NCBI GenBank assembly: GCA_027057345.1
Contig: JALUIX010000092.1
Span: forward strand, 1-25,407
Reading direction: 5' to 3'
DNA length: 25,407 nucleotides
Source of the DNA: S144-45 sp015494035
GTDB taxonomy: Bacteria; Pseudomonadota; Gammaproteobacteria; Xanthomonadales; Marinicellaceae
In this document: in pieces, positions 23,819-25,407 of the stretch
How the letters are laid out: every line of letters starts with the position of its first letter
Position numbering within the stretch: position 1 is the first letter of the stretch
The notes under the pieces: model-generated
What the model saw: the letters and a program-made list of their open reading frames with translations, nothing else
What the model was told of the DNA's origin: nothing
Database searches by the model: none
Translations under genes and position numbers: made by a program

Positions 23819-23847
23819 TTGCTTTCCCCAGCTTTATCTGGTATTCA
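23819..23847 (+). promoter_or_regulatory. candidate promoter of the DUF6502-type gene
   Basis: TTGCTT (23819-23824) and TATTCA (23842-23847) are 17 bp apart, and TG at 23839-23840 makes an extended -10. It ends 28 nt before the chosen ATG. Confidence 0.5.
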
Positions 23848-23875
23848 TAAAGGAACACACACGAGCCTGAATAAA

Positions 23876-24748
23876 ATGAATCATTCCACCCTGAACTCGC
23901 CTCAGCATCCAGAGCGGCAAAACCGCCGTTACTGGCGCATCATCAAAATCCTCGGCCACACCTGTGCCCGTATTCTGCTATCCATCAACAGGCCAGCCAG
24001 TGATTTCGTGCGCGTACTGAATGAAGGCATGATCGACTTGCTGACCAAAAACAACCCGCGCATGACCATTGCCGAATTGTCCCTGCGCACCGGCATCGAC
24101 CGCCGCCAGGTCAGTACGTACCTGAAAAAACGGGAAGTCGCTGCCTGGAAAAAATCACCCATCAACTCCGCCGTCCTGGCAGAGATTAGCCGCTGCATCA
24201 ACCGCCACTATCCGGATGGCCGGCTGCCCATTTCCGGTACCAAACCCAGCTTTGAAAGCATCTGCGCGCAGACGGTTCCCGGGCGCTATCACAGCCGCGC
24301 CGTCTTAAAGGAACTGGTGCGCATGGGAAATGTGGCAGAGAAGGATGGCTACCTTACTATCGTGGAATCCACATGCACCCCTCGACCGGATGACCTGAAT
24401 TTTCTGGAAATGAACGTCTGGGCCCTGGAACAGCTCGGCCGCACCATTGAGTTCAACCGGCTGGCGCCAGAAGCCCAACGCAACTTTCAACGTTCCGTGT
24501 TCTCCACCCAGATCCCGCCATGGCAGGTGGAACAACTGCACCCGACCTTGCGGTCCATGCTGCAAAAACATTATCAGGAAGTGATGGAACTGCTGCAAAG
24601 CAAGGAAGATCCCAATGTACCAGTGGGCTTTTACCCACCCTATGGCGCCTCCTTTTTCGAGCTGGGGCGAAGCGAAACAGCACCCTACAATCCAGACCAG
24701 GTCCTGCAGGAAATTTCAGCCTCAAGCGGGGGTACAGACGAATCCTGA
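23876..24748 (+). CDS. DUF6502-like helix-turn-helix protein
   Basis: 290 residues from the ATG at 23876; an in-frame TTG at 23819 is also open but overlaps the predicted promoter. The order of segments resembles the DUF6502 family as I remember it. There is a hydrophobic helical start (IIKILGHTCARILLS), then DFVRVLNEGMIDLL and a helix-turn-helix (TIAELSLRTGIDRRQVSTYL, about 62-81). Next come a segment LPISGTKPSFESICAQ, the conserved RAVLKELVRMGNV, and a C-terminal half with LNFLEMNVWALEQLGRTIEFN. No membrane segment or signal peptide is convincing. A DNA-binding regulator is the natural guess; targets are unknown. It stands alone between structured DNA and a convergent thioesterase gene. Confidence 0.75.
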   Translation: MNHSTLNSPQHPERQNRRYWRIIKILGHTCARILLSINRPASDFVRVLNEGMIDLLTKNNPRMTIAELSLRTGIDRRQVSTYLKKREVAAWKKSPINSAVLAEISRCINRHYPDGRLPISGTKPSFESICAQTVPGRYHSRAVLKELVRMGNVAEKDGYLTIVESTCTPRPDDLNFLEMNVWALEQLGRTIEFNRLAPEAQRNFQRSVFSTQIPPWQVEQLHPTLRSMLQKHYQEVMELLQSKEDPNVPVGFYPPYGASFFELGRSETAPYNPDQVLQEISASSGGTDES

Positions 24749-24811
24749 TCCCGCTTATACTCAATCAGGACTGGGTGTCGTCAGTCTTTATGCCCAACAC
24801 CAAACACCCAG
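24743..24811. repeat. two inverted repeats between convergent genes
   Basis: TCCTGAT (24743-24749) pairs with ATCAGGA (24764-24770), and CTGGGTGT (24771-24778) pairs with ACACCCAG (24804-24811). The first includes the DUF6502-gene stop codon. With no T-tract on either strand they are weak as intrinsic terminators, but they are well placed to separate the convergent transcripts. The remainder to 24881 shows no gene. Confidence 0.4.
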
Positions 24812-24881
24812 GCGGAGACGTTGGCTGGATTTCTTTGCATTGCTTGCCATAAAAACGATGGACTCCGGCGCCCTGCACGGC

Positions 24882-25298
24882 TTATTGGCTGGTATTTTCA
24901 ACCTTGTTGATCGTCCCTTGAGCCACAGCGACCAGAAGCTCCCCTTCTTCACCGACAGCAAACACCTTGCATTCACACACCGCCTGACGCCGACCTGATG
25001 ACAAGACCGTTGCACGGGCAATTAATGCCTGACCAATCGCGGGACGCACATAATTTATCTTGTATTCCGAGGTCACGCTATCACCCAGAACAGAGCCGCC
25101 TGCAAAAGTCAGGCAGTTATCAGCCAGATAACTGACCACACCGCCATGCGCAAAACCGTGCTGCTGTGTCAACTCGTCACGAATGGGCAGGGTCATTTCA
25201 GCCGAGCCAACCTCAAAAGCAGTTAATTTCGCACCCAAAAGGGCACTAAATGGCTGTGCGCTTAATATGTCTTTTCCAAAGTCAAATAAATTTCCCAT
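24882..25298 (-). CDS. hotdog-fold thioesterase, PaaI family
   Basis: 138 residues from the ATG at 25298, chosen because AAGGA lies about 9 nt upstream; a Met nine codons earlier (25325) has no ribosome binding site. The hotdog signature is QQHGFAHGGVVSYLADN (the HGG motif with the central helix), followed by YKINYVRPAIGQALIARATVLSSGRR and a final strand VAVAQGTI. These are typical of small PaaI/YbgC-like acyl-CoA thioesterases, soluble and tetrameric; the substrate cannot be told from sequence. It may be a gene cassette, because an attC-like end lies 70 nt upstream of the ATG. It converges with the DUF6502 gene. Confidence 0.85.
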   Translation of the reverse strand: MGNLFDFGKDILSAQPFSALLGAKLTAFEVGSAEMTLPIRDELTQQHGFAHGGVVSYLADNCLTFAGGSVLGDSVTSEYKINYVRPAIGQALIARATVLSSGRRQAVCECKVFAVGEEGELLVAVAQGTINKVENTSQ

Positions 25299-25367
25299 TG
25301 TCAAATTTCCTTGTTTGAATATCATGTTTAGTAAAGGAGGCGGAAAAGGTAAAGCTTTTGAGGGGCA

Positions 25368-25407
25368 CCTTAACGCCTAGTTAGGCGGCAATGCACACAA
25401 CACAGCG
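25368..25407 (-). other. putative 3' half of an integron attC site (truncated by window edge)
   Basis: On the minus strand the sequence reads CCTAACTAGGCGTTAAGG (25385-25368), preceded by TGTTGTGTGCATTGCCG. The C(C/T)TA(A/G)-n-GGCGTTA layout with 15-nt span equals that of the Vibrio repeat attC 3' end (CTTAGGCGGGCGTTA) and resembles that of aadA7. The core would be G^TTAAGG, which fits GTTRRRY except for the last base. The other half lies beyond the window, and no attC was found on the far side of the thioesterase gene. Confidence 0.4.

Noticed and set aside
24749..24881. Second attC site downstream of the thioesterase gene
   Set aside because: A short GCCCAAC...GTTGGC symmetry exists near 24791-24828, but it spans under 40 nt and fails the RYYYAAC/GTTRRRY pair, so it is too short and irregular for attC.

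Overview
The window is chromosomal DNA from a gammaproteobacterium. The genus cannot be fixed from the sequence. The evidence is RoxA (YcfD-type oxygenase) directly after purB, a sucA-sucB-lpd operon, and a RibB carrying a degenerate GTP cyclohydrolase II tail. The backbone is GC-rich. One block (about 10.9-14.35 kb) is clearly AT-richer and looks acquired. A run of 10 N (17142-17151) shows this is a draft scaffold.

Layout. (1) 1-2.43 kb, minus strand: the N-terminal 511 residues of parE, a 161-bp MITE-like element, and a thioredoxin-like gene. (2) 2.58-7.87 kb, minus strand: a tight run rnd-ribD-ribE-ribB(A)-ribH-ribA, which holds the riboflavin pathway enzymes from GTP cyclohydrolase II to riboflavin synthase in one transcription unit. 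(3) 7.92-10.43 kb: a lipoprotein 5'-nucleotidase-like enzyme on plus, facing a ZIP metal transporter on minus. (4) tRNA-Leu(CAA) with its own promoter and terminator. (5) 10.9-14.08 kb, minus strand: a two-part restriction-modification system of BcgI-like design. A PD-ExK nuclease is fused to an adenine methyltransferase, with a two-domain specificity subunit downstream and no separate hsdR. (6) purB and roxA. (7) Two MITE-like elements side by side, then sucA-sucB-lpdA with a strong terminator. (8) 23.3-24.75 kb: a small secreted protein with nonapeptide repeats, a structured intergenic stretch, and a DUF6502-type helix-turn-helix protein. (9) At the right edge, a hotdog thioesterase preceded by what looks like the 3' half of an integron attC site.

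The most striking observation is the junction between the nuclease-methyltransferase gene and the specificity gene. The specificity frame has no ATG or GTG in the place where its conserved N-terminus begins, and it lies in the -1 frame relative to the methyltransferase. At the junction are a slippery heptamer G GGA AAG, a 6-nt spacer containing the 0-frame stop, a perfect 10-bp stem, and an AAGGAG sequence 13 nt upstream that has no start codon to serve. This is the full layout of a programmed -1 ribosomal frameshift of the dnaX type. It would make a nuclease-methyltransferase-specificity fusion as a minor product alongside the free nuclease-methyltransferase.

The second theme is a family of short mobile elements (three copies). 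They have 18-bp terminal inverted repeats, 4-bp YTAR target duplications and an internal hairpin that is preserved although its sequence differs between copies. Two of them separate the probable sucA promoter from sucA.
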